This document shows, one piece after another, positions 28,681-39,967 of a stretch of 64,000 nucleotides of DNA; positions within the stretch are counted from its first letter, which is position 1, and the number at the start of each line of letters is the position of its first letter. The notes below the pieces were generated by a model, which saw only the letters and a program-made list of their open reading frames with translations, searched no databases and was not told the origin of the DNA. The position numbers and the translations under genes were made by a program. Source of the DNA: Saccharomyces mikatae IFO 1815 (Eukaryota; Ascomycota; Saccharomycetes; Saccharomycetales; Saccharomycetaceae); NCBI RefSeq assembly GCF_947241705.1, contig NC_079270.1, positions 124,001 through 188,000 on the forward strand, read 5' to 3'.

Positions 28681-31575
28681 ATGTCCTCTACTAGGCCGGA
28701 GCTGAAATTCTCTGACGTGTCGGAGGAGAGAAACTTCTATAAGAAATATATAAGCTTACCGAAGAAACCATTAAAGACCATCAGATTAGTAGATAAAAGC
28801 GAGTATTATACAGTGATAGGTGCAGATGCCATATTTGTTGCTGATTCAGTGTATCATACACAATCTGTTTTGAAAAATTGTCAATTGGACCCTATAACGA
28901 AGAAGAACTTTCATGAGCCCGCTAAATACGTTACCGTTTCGCTACAAGTTCTTGCCACTCTGCTGAAACTATGTTTGTTGGACCTCGGTTACAAAGTTGA
29001 GATTTATGACAAGACTTGGAAACTAATTAAGAGTGCGTCACCAGGTAACATTGAGCAAGTTAACGAATTAATGAATATGAACATCGATTCGAGCATCATC
29101 ATTGCAAGCTTGAAAATTCAATGGAATTCACAAGATGGGAACTGTATCATCGGAGTTGCGTTCATTGATACTACGGCTTACAAAATCGGTATGCTTGATA
29201 TTGTCGATAATGAAGTGTATTCTAATCTAGAGAGTTTCTTGATTCAGTTGGGTGTAAAGGAATGTTTAGTACAGGATTTGACATTGAATCCAAACTCCAG
29301 TAACGAAATACAGAAGGTAATCAATGTCATTGATCGCTGTGGTTGTGTTGTTACGCTATTGAAAAACGGAGAATTTACTGAAAAGGATGTTGAATTAGAT
29401 TTGACTAAGTTATTGGGCAATGATTTGGCTTTGTCCTTACCCCAAAAATACTCTAAACTTTCTATGGGTGCGTGTAACGCACTGATTGGCTATTTACAGC
29501 TACTGTCAGAGCAAGATCAAGTTGGTAAGTATGAACTAACTGAACATAAATTAAAGGAGTTTATGAAGTTAGATGCATCTGCCATTAAAGCTCTTAATCT
29601 TTTCCCGCAAGGTCCACAAAATCCATTCAGCAGCAACAATTTAGCTGTCTCTGGATTCACTAATAGTAGTAGTAGCGGTAAGGTAACTTCTCTTTTCCAG
29701 TTACTGAACCACTGTAAAACAAATGCTGGTGTGCGGCTCTTAAATGAATGGTTGAAGCAACCACTAACCAATATTGACGAAATCAACAAAAGACATGATT
29801 TGGTAGATTACCTAATTGACCAGATTGAATTAAGACAGATGTTGACGGCTGATTTTTTACCTATGATTCCAGATGTTCGTAGATTAACCAAAAAATTGAA
29901 TAGAAGAGGAAGCTTGGAGGATGTTTTAAAAATTTATCAATTTAGTAAAAAAATACCAGAGATTGTTCAAATTTTTAGTTCGTTCATAGAGGATGATAGC
30001 CCGACTGAATCAGTAAAGGATTTGGTTTACTCTACTTGGTTAGCTCCACTAAGTCACCACGTTGAACCTTTGTCTAAATTTGAAGAAATGGTTGAAACCA
30101 CTGTTGATTTGGATGCTTATGAAGAAAATAATGAATTCATGATCAAAATTGAGTTTAATGAAGAATTAGCGAAGATCAGAAGTAAATTAGATGCGTTGCG
30201 TGAAGAGATTCACTCGATTCATTTAGATTCTGCCGAAGATTTGGGATTCGATCCAGACAAAAAACTAAAGTTAGAGAATCATCACCTCCATGGTTGGTGT
30301 ATGAGGTTGACACGTAATGATGCCAAGGAGCTACGGAAACATAAAAAATACATTGAGTTGTCGACAGTAAAAGCGGGAATTTTTTTTAGTACCAAGCAAC
30401 TAAAGTCAATTGCCAACGAAACTACTACTCTTCAAAAGGAGTACGATAAGCAGCAGTCGGCTTTAGTTAGGGAAATTATAAACATTACATTAACCTACGG
30501 CCCAGTTTTTGAGAAACTATCATTAGTTCTAGCTAATTTGGATGTGATAGCCTCTTTCGCTCATGCTTCATCATATGCTCCAATACCATACATCAGGCCC
30601 AAGTTGCGTCCCATGAATTCGGAAAGAAGAACACACCTTATAAGCTCCCGCCATCCAGTATTGGAAATGCAAGATGATATCAGTTTTATTTCCAATGATG
30701 TCACATTAGAGAGTGGCAAGGGCGATTTATTAATAATAACGGGACCCAACATGGGGGGTAAATCTACTTATATCAGACAAGTTGGTGTAATTTCCTTGAT
30801 GGCCCAAATAGGTTGTTTCGTGCCTTGCGAAGAGGCAGAAATTGCTATTGTCGATGCCATACTTTGCAGAGTTGGCGCGGGTGATTCCCAATTGAAAGGT
30901 GTCTCCACATTTATGGTTGAAATATTGGAAACTGCATCTATATTGAAGAATGCAAGTAAAAATTCTTTGATTATTGTTGACGAGTTGGGACGTGGTACAA
31001 GTACTTATGATGGATTTGGTCTCGCTTGGGCAATTGCTGAGCATATTGCAGGTAAAATTGGATGTTTCGCTCTATTCGCGACCCATTTTCATGAATTGAC
31101 AGAACTGTCTGAAAAGTTACCTAATGTCAAAAATATGCACGTTGTAGCACATATTGAGAAAAATTCAAACGAACAAAAACATGATGACGAGGACATTACG
31201 TTACTGTACAGAGTCGAACCTGGTATTTCCGACCAATCTTTTGGTATTCACGTTGCGGAAGTTGTACAATTTCCAGAAAAAATTGTTAAAATGGCAAAAC
31301 GCAAAGCGAATGAACTAGATGATCTGAAAACCAATAACGAAGATCTAAAGAAAGCTAAATTATCGTTACAGGAAGTTAACGAAGGTAATATTCGTTTGAA
31401 GGCTTTACTAAAAGAATGGATTGCAAAGGTAAAGGAGGAGGGTTTAGATGATCCAAGTAAAATTTCTGAAGAAACCGCTCAGCACAAAATACAAGAGCTG
31501 TTGCGTGCTATAGCAAGTGAACCGGAAAATGAAAATGACAATTACTTGAAACATATAAAAGCCTTGTTGTTATAA
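28681..31575 (+). CDS. MSH2: DNA mismatch repair ATPase Msh2
   Basis: MutS homologue; partners Msh6 (base mismatches, short loops) or Msh3 (larger loops) and recruits Mlh1-Pms1. The frame opens earlier with TTG. The ATG at 28681 (MSSTRPELKF) gives 964 residues, as in S. cerevisiae. MutS domain order is intact: mismatch-binding-like and connector domains (1-300), lever and clamp (300-640) and the C-terminal ATPase. Walker A is TGPNMGGKS with Lys694. Walker B is IIVDELGRGTSTYDG with Glu768. The ATHFHELTEL and SFGIHVAEV blocks follow. The C-terminal helix-turn-helix dimerisation region is present. Confidence 0.98.
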   Translation: MSSTRPELKFSDVSEERNFYKKYISLPKKPLKTIRLVDKSEYYTVIGADAIFVADSVYHTQSVLKNCQLDPITKKNFHEPAKYVTVSLQVLATLLKLCLLDLGYKVEIYDKTWKLIKSASPGNIEQVNELMNMNIDSSIIIASLKIQWNSQDGNCIIGVAFIDTTAYKIGMLDIVDNEVYSNLESFLIQLGVKECLVQDLTLNPNSSNEIQKVINVIDRCGCVVTLLKNGEFTEKDVELDLTKLLGNDLALSLPQKYSKLSMGACNALIGYLQLLSEQDQVGKYELTEHKLKEFMKLDASAIKALNLFPQGPQNPFSSNNLAVSGFTNSSSSGKVTSLFQLLNHCKTNAGVRLLNEWLKQPLTNIDEINKRHDLVDYLIDQIELRQMLTADFLPMIPDVRRLTKKLNRRGSLEDVLKIYQFSKKIPEIVQIFSSFIEDDSPTESVKDLVYSTWLAPLSHHVEPLSKFEEMVETTVDLDAYEENNEFMIKIEFNEELAKIRSKLDALREEIHSIHLDSAEDLGFDPDKKLKLENHHLHGWCMRLTRNDAKELRKHKKYIELSTVKAGIFFSTKQLKSIANETTTLQKEYDKQQSALVREIINITLTYGPVFEKLSLVLANLDVIASFAHASSYAPIPYIRPKLRPMNSERRTHLISSRHPVLEMQDDISFISNDVTLESGKGDLLIITGPNMGGKSTYIRQVGVISLMAQIGCFVPCEEAEIAIVDAILCRVGAGDSQLKGVSTFMVEILETASILKNASKNSLIIVDELGRGTSTYDGFGLAWAIAEHIAGKIGCFALFATHFHELTELSEKLPNVKNMHVVAHIEKNSNEQKHDDEDITLLYRVEPGISDQSFGIHVAEVVQFPEKIVKMAKRKANELDDLKTNNEDLKKAKLSLQEVNEGNIRLKALLKEWIAKVKEEGLDDPSKISEETAQHKIQELLRAIASEPENENDNYLKHIKALLL

Positions 31576-31712
31576 ATATTACAACGACGTCTTAAATTTG
31601 AATGAATAGATAAAATATATATATCAAAATAAGTATATAAAATATATGCCATTAAAAAAAAACTTAATCATGAATACTAACTAACTCTTTCTTAGCAGTA
31701 AACGAGTTGAGG

Positions 31713-34700
31713 TTATTCATAATCCCTAAAAGTGTTGACGAAGGAATAATCTCTGTCGTAGATTAATTTTCCTAACGGTAGTAAGGCACTAAAAGCCTCG
31801 AAATCTTTCTTTATTCCAGTATCGCTAGTAGTGTCAGAGTTCTCCAGGTCTTCCAAATCATCAGAAAGATTATCTCCCGTATCAGAGCTATGGATAGAGT
31901 AAACAAAAGACGTCGAGTCGGATCGAATTGGATAGAGGGAAACATCGTCCGACATTCCTTTCTTCCTCGAAAGAGGTGATATTTTTCCAATATTGGAGAC
32001 TGGGGAGTGCGATTTTAACATTTTCAAAATGTCGACTGATAACTCGCCAAACAAGTTTATCGGGGTTTCTTCGGCAAACCCTTCTAGATCAATTTCATTC
32101 GCGTTGAGCACATCATCTGCAAGAGCGGCTTCATTATCCTTTTGTAAAGAGTGGAAAGAACCGTATGATTTCAGGCTCATAATTAGTTGGTCAACAGTTT
32201 CGTCCTTTATTTTCCTTGAATGCGTGATAACTTTCGTGATTATTTCCTCATAAATTGTAGGATCAAATTGCGACATGGAATTGTTTAATTGATGATAACG
32301 TTGAAGAACATATTTTAGAAAGTGACTGTAAAATACTATCAAAGTGTTCCATTTCACATTATCAAACAGCAACTGCTCATCATTTTCACCCACCAAGTGA
32401 TCGTATGATTTTTTTAGAATTTCAATGGTTTCTTTCACCTCACCTTTCGTTTTTGGATTAGTAATATTGTCTACAACGTAGAAGAAGAGGACAAAAACAG
32501 CAGTAGAGAACTGATACATAATCTCGTTATACATGTGTGCTTGGTAGTCAATGCCTTGGAACAATTGTAACATCTCCTTACTAGCGTTTAAGAACTGACT
32601 TGAAAAGAGTATGTATATCTGAGGAATATCGTGTCTAGAACCTTTATATAGCCGTTTGTTGTCAGTCAGTAGAGACGTCGTTACCATACTCAATATCACT
32701 TTAGAGTAGAGTGCCCTAAAATGGCAATGCAAGACACGGGAGCACGCAATTTCAAAACTTAAAGCAGGATTTTCTTGAGATTTTTGAGCGTAAAGCACCG
32801 ATAAGTACTGTTTGTAAGTTTTAAGTTTCATACTTACGTGTAAATTATTCCTCCAGTTGTTTAAGGAATCGTTGAGATCTTTGATTTTATCAAGCATAGC
32901 ATCAAATGAGAGGTCTAGAGTACTTCTGACTGCAAAACAAGTAGAGTATATTTTACTCTCAATGCTGACTAGCTTTGAAACATAATAGGATATGAAAATA
33001 GATATGTGCTGACAAAAATTTACAACAATGTTCAATGCAGAGTTAACATCAGTTATTTTATCAAAATCTTCCTTTTTATCGATAAGATCAGGTAGAATAT
33101 TAGTTTTTATCACTTCATAATAATTTTGATCTGTGAGCATATCCATATCTCGCTCTCCCACTATAGGAGGCCTGGATAGCATTAAAGAATATAGTTTATC
33201 TGTACAAAAGCAATGCCACCACATACTCCTTCTCCTTATGGCTTCCTCAAAGTCTAACGACTTGTAAGAGGATTTTCTATTCAATTCCATATCAACCGCC
33301 AATCTAATTGCTGTTCCTAAAATACAATTCGCTAGTTCGGTATCGTACGTAAGTTGAAAATATCTGTTCAGAAGTAATAATGCCTGCAATGTTCTTGTGC
33401 CTGAGCATACTGTAGAAAGTTTATGATAGTAATACATTGCATTTAATAAAGCAACATTTTCGATCATTTTTAACTCTTGAGAATTTGGATCGTATCTATC
33501 TTTTCTTAAATATTTCGAATCACCTCTTGTGATTGATTGAGTCGCTGATGCGCCTGAACACAGACATACATTCAACAGCAAGTGTTCAGGGTATGTGAGT
33601 TTCTCAGCGCTTTCACTATAGTATTTCTCAGCCAAATCTAGACATTCCTTTAACGATACTAAACCAGTTACAGAAGATAGTAAAGTAGCATGAAAATTTT
33701 CAAGGAGTCTTTTCGCTTGCTGTTTCGGAGGTAGTGAGTATAGTATTATTTCACTCGAGAAGAAAGCAGGAGACGACAGGTCCATAAATTTTTTCATCTG
33801 AGTGGCATACCACTTCAAAGATATGCCTAATATCTCATTAAGAGGAGAGAGGAACTCTTCATTCGATATATTTGCTCCTAAACTTTGTTTCAACCAATAA
33901 AGTTTTTGTGTAGTTAATAAAGCCGTAGAATATATCTTTCTTGCTGGTTTCGGTAAGTTGCTCTTTTCCTTGTGTTTGTCCTCCTGCTTTTTGAGTGCCT
34001 TGTCCAATAACCACTCAAACCTAGCCACATTGTCAATAATGTAGGACATTTTTCTATCCAACTTTTCTATTTTTAAGTTCATTTTCCGGTTAAGGCTATT
34101 CTGAACATCGGAAACTTTGTTGATAATACTGTTTTCCAGGGAAACATTGCTATTGAAGGATTCAAACTCGCTTTTATTACCTACTATTGAAGAACTGACG
34201 GAATTAGGGACGTTGTTTTGAGCTTGAGGTGATTTGTCTGGTGCTGAATTTTGTTTGATCTCTAGTTTTCTTTTCTTTTTGAGAATCTCATCACGATGTT
34301 TGAAAGTACAAGGTGATTCAAATTTGACACAGTTTGAACATTTTTTAGTGTATTGATCTACTTCATCGCATCTGATCTTTCTCTTTCGACAATGATCACA
34401 GGCCTTTGATACACGTTTCTTGAGATTTTTACCGGAACCGCTTAAATCATTACTGTTAGTATGTTCCATCATCGTGCTAACATCAGATTGCTGTTGTATC
34501 TGTATTTGGGACTGTTGCTCCATTGGTGAGTATGTTGTGTTGGGGTAAGCCACGTTTACGGAAAGATTTGGGCCTACTACATTGCTTGACATAATGGGGG
34601 TTTCTCTGTTAGACACAGTCATTAGCTGATCCGGTACAGGTATTGACCACATTTGGGTTTCTGGAATCAAACGTAATGAACCCTGCTGGTGGTTTGGGTT

Positions 34701-34805
34701 TGAAACATCACTCCTACCAATATTTTCATTGTTGAACATTGCATTCATATTGTTTGGAGAGTTTGAGAACCCGTTTGCACCGTAATCTCCTCCCTGATTT
34801 TCCAT
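31713..34805 (-). CDS. HAL9: Zn2Cys6 transcription factor Hal9
   Basis: Fungal binuclear zinc-cluster transcription factor linked to salt tolerance through ENA1 expression. It has 1030 residues, the S. cerevisiae length. The zinc cluster is complete: Cys136, 139, 146, 156, 159 and 166 within KACDHCRKRKIRC...CSNC...CTF. A Gln/Asn-rich N-terminus precedes it. A short coiled linker (NRKMNLKIEKLDRKM) and the fungal-specific middle homology region (about 400-650) follow. The C-terminus is Ser/Asp-rich and acidic, a possible activation region. It converges with MSH2, 137 bp apart. Confidence 0.96.
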   Translation of the reverse strand: MENQGGDYGANGFSNSPNNMNAMFNNENIGRSDVSNPNHQQGSLRLIPETQMWSIPVPDQLMTVSNRETPIMSSNVVGPNLSVNVAYPNTTYSPMEQQSQIQIQQQSDVSTMMEHTNSNDLSGSGKNLKKRVSKACDHCRKRKIRCDEVDQYTKKCSNCVKFESPCTFKHRDEILKKKRKLEIKQNSAPDKSPQAQNNVPNSVSSSIVGNKSEFESFNSNVSLENSIINKVSDVQNSLNRKMNLKIEKLDRKMSYIIDNVARFEWLLDKALKKQEDKHKEKSNLPKPARKIYSTALLTTQKLYWLKQSLGANISNEEFLSPLNEILGISLKWYATQMKKFMDLSSPAFFSSEIILYSLPPKQQAKRLLENFHATLLSSVTGLVSLKECLDLAEKYYSESAEKLTYPEHLLLNVCLCSGASATQSITRGDSKYLRKDRYDPNSQELKMIENVALLNAMYYYHKLSTVCSGTRTLQALLLLNRYFQLTYDTELANCILGTAIRLAVDMELNRKSSYKSLDFEEAIRRRSMWWHCFCTDKLYSLMLSRPPIVGERDMDMLTDQNYYEVIKTNILPDLIDKKEDFDKITDVNSALNIVVNFCQHISIFISYYVSKLVSIESKIYSTCFAVRSTLDLSFDAMLDKIKDLNDSLNNWRNNLHVSMKLKTYKQYLSVLYAQKSQENPALSFEIACSRVLHCHFRALYSKVILSMVTTSLLTDNKRLYKGSRHDIPQIYILFSSQFLNASKEMLQLFQGIDYQAHMYNEIMYQFSTAVFVLFFYVVDNITNPKTKGEVKETIEILKKSYDHLVGENDEQLLFDNVKWNTLIVFYSHFLKYVLQRYHQLNNSMSQFDPTIYEEIITKVITHSRKIKDETVDQLIMSLKSYGSFHSLQKDNEAALADDVLNANEIDLEGFAEETPINLFGELSVDILKMLKSHSPVSNIGKISPLSRKKGMSDDVSLYPIRSDSTSFVYSIHSSDTGDNLSDDLEDLENSDTTSDTGIKKDFEAFSALLPLGKLIYDRDYSFVNTFRDYE

Positions 34806-35239
34806 TTTTTCAAATATCTAAAATGCAAAGTAAAGGATATTGAAATTCTCAAGTTTAAATAAAAGTATTATGGTTAAGTTCTTCATGTCATATCCCTTCG
34901 TTTCTAGTTTAAAGGCTTTTGTAGTAAGCCATCTTACGCACCAAATTGAAGATTATACACACAATTGCGCAGGGTAAGAAATTCTTTCAACAAACAGAAA
35001 TAATTGCAGTATTAATACAAGATAATATTAATACAAGATAATATTTCAATCCTACGGAGCGTTTGCAAAACTTCTGTAGATCTACACCTTCTTGGTCTGC
35101 ACAATCCTATATTCAGTTTAACTACCCTACGATGTTCATTATATATGTATATGTGCGATTGGGTAGCCTGGGATGAAGGGACTCGGTTCCCTCAGTAATC
35201 AGTAATCATAAAACAAAGGACAAAGAAAAGCAACTTACA
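34806..35239. other. HAL9 upstream region with a 16-bp tandem duplication
   Basis: This gap separates HAL9 from the MPD2 stop and holds no gene. It contains a perfect 16-bp tandem duplication at 35011-35042 about 200 bp upstream of HAL9. I see nothing else of note. Confidence 0.6.
35011..35042. repeat. Perfect 16-bp tandem duplication
   Basis: ATTAATACAAGATAAT occurs twice in direct contact (35011-35026 and 35027-35042). The perfect identity in an AT-rich promoter suggests a recent duplication. Confidence 0.95.
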
Positions 35240-36073
35240 CTAAAGTTCGTCATGGTTAGTGATAGAGCCTAACTGTTCTTCCATATGTGAAAGTAGCTTC
35301 AATTGTAAGCGAACAACTTCCATTTTTTCTTTGACGTCTTCACTTATGTTATTCATATTGCTTTTGATTGAGGCTTCTAATTTCTTCCTTTCCTTTTTTA
35401 AACCACTCATGTCTTCGTATAATTTAGATAAAGTTGTAAAGCGGTATTCTTTACCAGCTTTACACAGACGCTGTTGAGAAAGAAATTCTTCGTCGCAATT
35501 TTTGGAGTCATCAAATACATGCTCAATGAACTTGTTTTCGGCATCTTTACTTCTAACAGTATCAATGAAATTGCTCAGGCTCTTTATGTTCCGGCTACCC
35601 TCAAAACGAACGACTCTAGACGGATCCAATTGGTATTTAGGATTATGGAACCGCGTCTTGATTCTTTGCCATAGTCTTTGATGGAACTTCATAGAAGAGT
35701 AATCAAGTTCAGGAACATTTAAGGGCCTTGTGCGAGGTTTGATGAGCTCAAGGATGGGGAATCCAGGTAAATCAGTGCATAAGGTTGGCCCAAAGAATTC
35801 ACAGTTGACTTCAAGAAAGTTAATTGGGATATCTTCTTTGTTAGCATCTTTAGCATATAGCTCACCAAGCTCTTCGTATACTGGAGCCAATGTTTTACAA
35901 TGTTGACACCAAGAGGTGTAGTATTTTATCATTATGTAAGAATCATTCCTATTGCATGTATCGAAATATTGCTCAACCGACTTGACCATTGTGACCGTTT
36001 CACTGTAGGCCAACACTGGTAAGATAACGCCGCATAGTGACAACATGGAAATCAAATAACCGTACAATTTCAT
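35240..36073 (-). CDS. MPD2: ER protein disulfide isomerase family member Mpd2
   Basis: ER-lumenal thioredoxin-fold protein, a non-essential PDI homologue. It has 277 residues, as in S. cerevisiae. A cleavable signal peptide is at about 1-23 ([18 protein letters not shown]). The single thioredoxin domain carries the active site SWCQHCKTL, with Cys56 and Cys59. The C-terminal half is charged and helical, with an [15 protein letters not shown] segment. The last four residues are HDEL, the canonical yeast ER retrieval signal. The CQHC active site differs from the CGHC of Pdi1 and matches Mpd2. Confidence 0.97.
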   Translation of the reverse strand: MKLYGYLISMLSLCGVILPVLAYSETVTMVKSVEQYFDTCNRNDSYIMIKYYTSWCQHCKTLAPVYEELGELYAKDANKEDIPINFLEVNCEFFGPTLCTDLPGFPILELIKPRTRPLNVPELDYSSMKFHQRLWQRIKTRFHNPKYQLDPSRVVRFEGSRNIKSLSNFIDTVRSKDAENKFIEHVFDDSKNCDEEFLSQQRLCKAGKEYRFTTLSKLYEDMSGLKKERKKLEASIKSNMNNISEDVKEKMEVVRLQLKLLSHMEEQLGSITNHDEL

Positions 36074-36613
36074 GTTCTCTTGCTGTTTTATTTACTTGAT
36101 GTATCTCTCCTCCCCCTTTTTACGTCTTTGTTCGGTCCTCCTTTCTGAGATCATGTACAGTGGCCAAATTTGTGATCCTTATTCCTCGCTTTGTAAACCA
36201 TTGCTCTTCAAGATATGAAAATTACTAAAAAACCAGAAACGATTTTCAAGATGGTAATGAATATTGCTTAGATTGGATAATACGCCGTCATTCTGAAACT
36301 TCATAATAATGTGATATTGTTTCATGCTATCTATCTAATATATAAGTCAATGTTTTTATAGAAATGTCTTTGGGTCATTATTACGGAAGTATTGAACAGT
36401 GATAGTCGTCTCAACAAAGCATGGTAAAATTCTCGCGTTCTTTTCTTTGTTCTCTTTTAGCACTAAAGAAATATAATTTCTCTTACCATTATGATGGCTA
36501 GAATTGAAGCTACCATTATGGTATCATTAGTATTGTTATTGATATTATTATTATTTATTTACTTTTAAAAAACTCCAAATATTCAGACCCCAAAATAAAA
36601 ACATTAATAAACA
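36074..36613. other. MPD2 upstream / DUF1 downstream region
   Basis: This 540-bp gap between two minus-strand genes is AT-rich, with ATT/TTA runs near the DUF1 stop that probably serve 3'-end formation. I see no gene, tRNA, LTR or clear regulatory motif. Confidence 0.5.
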
Positions 36614-39600
36614 TCATTTGGCCTCGTTCCCACTGACTTCGTGAATCAATGGTGAAGTATGTACTTTTCTTCTGTATTCTAAAATGATGTCACCCTGGGA
36701 TTTCCAATAAAGGGTTCTAACAGTATTTAAAGTCATGTCATTATCGAGCACTTGGCCTTTGCATATCAGGTCTAACCAAAGGCTTGGTTCGATTTTTGCT
36801 TTCATTTCAGGCGTCTTTGACTCAAACCGGTCAGCAACGTACAGTTTAATCTTTTTCACTCTAATCATCCCAGGCGCGACCAGTTTGACATTTGCCTCAG
36901 AGATCTTGGGCAAATCTGTGGGGTTTAGCTCTTGCTCACTAGTCTTCGGACGACCGAATTTCAACATATTATGAAACTGTTGCTGCGTTGATGGCGAAAT
37001 AGCTTCACTACTATGTTCAAGGCTGCTATCGCTACTCTCGTTTGCAGAAGATTCAGTAGTATCAGGTGCGCTAATGTTCTTCTTCTTATTTTCATTACTG
37101 CCATTGGTTTCACTCCTACTAACAGGTGACCATGGCATGATTAGGAAATTTAACTTTGGTTGCTCTTCCACCGTCTTAATATCCCTAAACAGAGCTTTCG
37201 CAAACCAATAGGGTAAATTTTCCTCTAATTGCTCAAAAATTTGCCTTCTGTTCAGTCTGCTTCCTTGCTCACCATCAACAAGATCATATTGGCCTAATTT
37301 ATCATCATCTACAACTTGAAGATCTAACTCTTCATCATCTGGTAATTTGGAGTTTTCTTTGCCGCTGTGAACAGTTTCATAATCGACACGGGATGGCGGT
37401 AAAAGGGTTGAGAATAAAACCCTGCCACCGCATGAACCCTCTTTCCAAAGATGAACCAAAACCAAGGTGGCAGATTTAACCTTGATTATTGGACATGAAC
37501 TGGCCTTAATTATCTTGGTGACTGGGAGTCTCTTCGTCAGATATTTTAAAGAAGAAGTGTTCATATACTGTTGCCTGTAAGACTCTTGAATTTGCTCTAA
37601 TAAATCCGGCATAAATTCAGGATCCTTTTTTTCGTTTCCTTCTAATGTTAACGTGGAATTAGCCCTCGAGTTTTCAGCCGATTTTAATTTATTATGAACG
37701 TTATTACTGGGTAAATCTTGCGACGAAATAGCGGATAGTTTTTGTTCCAGCTTGAAAGGATGATTCCATAGTATCGATTCTGGGGTCGCACCCTTGGACT
37801 GCTGAAGTGCATTTATAGGTTGAGAAATAGCAGAGTCATCATTGATAACATGCGCAGTATCTAGAGAGTTGCTTTTGGGATCCTCTGGTGTGTTTAACCC
37901 CGTTGTGGCACGGCCAGAAGTAGACCTAAATGATTTAAACTTCCTACTTAACAAAGAGCCAGAACTTTGAGTTCTAAAATAAGGTTTTTTAGATGTAGGC
38001 AACGGTTGTACTAATTCCAAAGAATCGTCTATTGTCTTATCTGGAGGAGATTGCAATAACGGTTGCTCTTCTAACGTTGTGATCTCCGCCATTATCGGCG
38101 TCGCAGGTGCCGAATTTGGTGGCGTCGCACTGCCATTCGTATTCCCAATGGACAAAGTTGAGCTTAGTTTAAATGTTGATTTCCTCTTCTTATCTTTACT
38201 ATTCTTTTTGGATTCGGTGTTGTATCCTGTATCCAAGGTTGACGAGTTGTTCAAGTCTTTCTTTTTTAGACTAAAAATTCTCTTCCTTAACATTTTATCT
38301 TTTTGGACTTCGTATGATATGAATTCATTAAAAAGTGAATTGATAACGATCTTACCCAAATTATATCTCTCATCTGAGTTAACTTCTATATTATTCACAA
38401 CTTGATAATCTTTTAACGCAGATCCGTAAATCTCAGTTTTGAGAAATTTTGGATTTATTTTTACAAAGAGCATACCAACCTTAACAGAAACGGTACACCA
38501 ATGAGATAGTATTTCCTTTGATGTATATTTGATTACGATATCATCAAAGGAACCCTCTGATGAATCAAAAGTGTCCAAAAGCTCGCATGATACAATGTCC
38601 CACCTTTGCATTTGGCCTTTTGTGTTTTCTGTTATCACATGTCTTCTGTTAGTTAACAGGGAACTTCTCGTCAGAGCAAAACCTCCTTCATTGACGCTGA
38701 AATGGTTATTAGTTAAATCGAGCTCGTTCAAATTTGAATCGGTGCAAAACGAAAACAATAGCTTCTCATTCGGTAAAAGAGCAATATCAAGTATTCCGCC
38801 GTATTTCTTTAACTTCGTGTCCGTATTGCTTGATATGTTGTGCTCTTCACGTTCGTTATGATAATGATGATGGCGACGGTTAGGTTTGAAAATTCTTGAA
38901 AGTTTAGCATCTTTATAACTGGATAAGTTTGCTCTCATCACGTTGCCTTGAGAGTCACCAAAATACAGCTGATCAAGGCTTGTTCCTTGTACGCACCATA
39001 TTGAAGAATCCCAAGACCAAGATCCAATTTTTTCGGGTACTTGGAGGGCACCAGTTGTTTGATCATGCTTACAATTCAAGTCCCATACATTTATTACACC
39101 GTCCGAACTGGTACTTATTAGTCGTGTGGAATCATTGACGGTTCTAACTACCTTGATGTTTGCGTTATGAGCGTTTCCAATTCTGATCACCTCTTTACGG
39201 TTTCTACATGAATAGAAAATTAGATCACCATTACAGTCTCCGGCAACTAGATCAAAAGGACGAGTTGTTTGGTTATCATCAAATTTGTATTCTGGGACGA
39301 CGGAGCTCATGGAATATATTGAGCCTGTATCGTTTGATTGCGCGTTATCAAATGTGTGCAGTAAGGTAGCCATTTTTTCTGGACCGTTGTTTAGACACCA
39401 AACTTTGATTTTTCTATCTAAACCACCTGTGGCAAAAAGGAAGTGGTTCAATTCATCAGTAACAATTTCATGGTTCGTTTCGCCGTAATCAATATCAGTG
39501 CCGCTTTCTTGTTCATTAAGTTCATAATCATGCAATACATCATAAGGTATATGCACTATACATTTGATATAATCATCATGATCACCAATTATTTTCTTTT

Positions 39601-39967
39601 CCCATGTCGTCAACTGTAAATTCACACTAATCAATACGATAGAAAAATCATGGCTTACTGATATGAACGTGTCTTCTGAAACCGGGTCTGAATTTTTCGT
39701 GCTAACATGTATTAGGTCGCTTGCCCAATCGCTATGAACTTGCATCCTTATCGCATCATTTGATGTAGTGGTAGCCTTGGACTCAACATCGTTCGAGATT
39801 TGCTTATTTTTGTGCAAAATTATGGAACCATCCCTTCCTGAAGTGAGAAAGTAGTTTTTGCCTGGTATATTCGGATATAGAATCTTTGTTATGGGTAAAA
39901 TGTGCGCATCCTGAGAGGTGCAGTAATCTGGGGAAATTAGGCCATAACTTACTGTCAACTGATTCAT
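36614..39967 (-). CDS. DUF1: WD40 deubiquitinase-associated factor Duf1
   Basis: Orthologue of human WDR48/UAF1; a ubiquitin-binding WD40 protein that binds and activates Ubp9 and Ubp13. It has 1117 residues (S. cerevisiae 1116). The N-terminal about 330 residues form WD repeats with typical endings (GRDGSIILH, GGLDRKIKVW, SSDGVINVWDL). More repeats extend to about 480. The middle (about 560-760) is Ser/Asn-rich and disordered. The C-terminus (about 1040-1110) resembles the ubiquitin-like/SLD region of WDR48 (ADRFESKTPEMKAKIEPSLW). The start is the first ATG. Confidence 0.95.
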   Translation of the reverse strand: MNQLTVSYGLISPDYCTSQDAHILPITKILYPNIPGKNYFLTSGRDGSIILHKNKQISNDVESKATTTSNDAIRMQVHSDWASDLIHVSTKNSDPVSEDTFISVSHDFSIVLISVNLQLTTWEKKIIGDHDDYIKCIVHIPYDVLHDYELNEQESGTDIDYGETNHEIVTDELNHFLFATGGLDRKIKVWCLNNGPEKMATLLHTFDNAQSNDTGSIYSMSSVVPEYKFDDNQTTRPFDLVAGDCNGDLIFYSCRNRKEVIRIGNAHNANIKVVRTVNDSTRLISTSSDGVINVWDLNCKHDQTTGALQVPEKIGSWSWDSSIWCVQGTSLDQLYFGDSQGNVMRANLSSYKDAKLSRIFKPNRRHHHYHNEREEHNISSNTDTKLKKYGGILDIALLPNEKLLFSFCTDSNLNELDLTNNHFSVNEGGFALTRSSLLTNRRHVITENTKGQMQRWDIVSCELLDTFDSSEGSFDDIVIKYTSKEILSHWCTVSVKVGMLFVKINPKFLKTEIYGSALKDYQVVNNIEVNSDERYNLGKIVINSLFNEFISYEVQKDKMLRKRIFSLKKKDLNNSSTLDTGYNTESKKNSKDKKRKSTFKLSSTLSIGNTNGSATPPNSAPATPIMAEITTLEEQPLLQSPPDKTIDDSLELVQPLPTSKKPYFRTQSSGSLLSRKFKSFRSTSGRATTGLNTPEDPKSNSLDTAHVINDDSAISQPINALQQSKGATPESILWNHPFKLEQKLSAISSQDLPSNNVHNKLKSAENSRANSTLTLEGNEKKDPEFMPDLLEQIQESYRQQYMNTSSLKYLTKRLPVTKIIKASSCPIIKVKSATLVLVHLWKEGSCGGRVLFSTLLPPSRVDYETVHSGKENSKLPDDEELDLQVVDDDKLGQYDLVDGEQGSRLNRRQIFEQLEENLPYWFAKALFRDIKTVEEQPKLNFLIMPWSPVSRSETNGSNENKKKNISAPDTTESSANESSDSSLEHSSEAISPSTQQQFHNMLKFGRPKTSEQELNPTDLPKISEANVKLVAPGMIRVKKIKLYVADRFESKTPEMKAKIEPSLWLDLICKGQVLDNDMTLNTVRTLYWKSQGDIILEYRRKVHTSPLIHEVSGNEAK

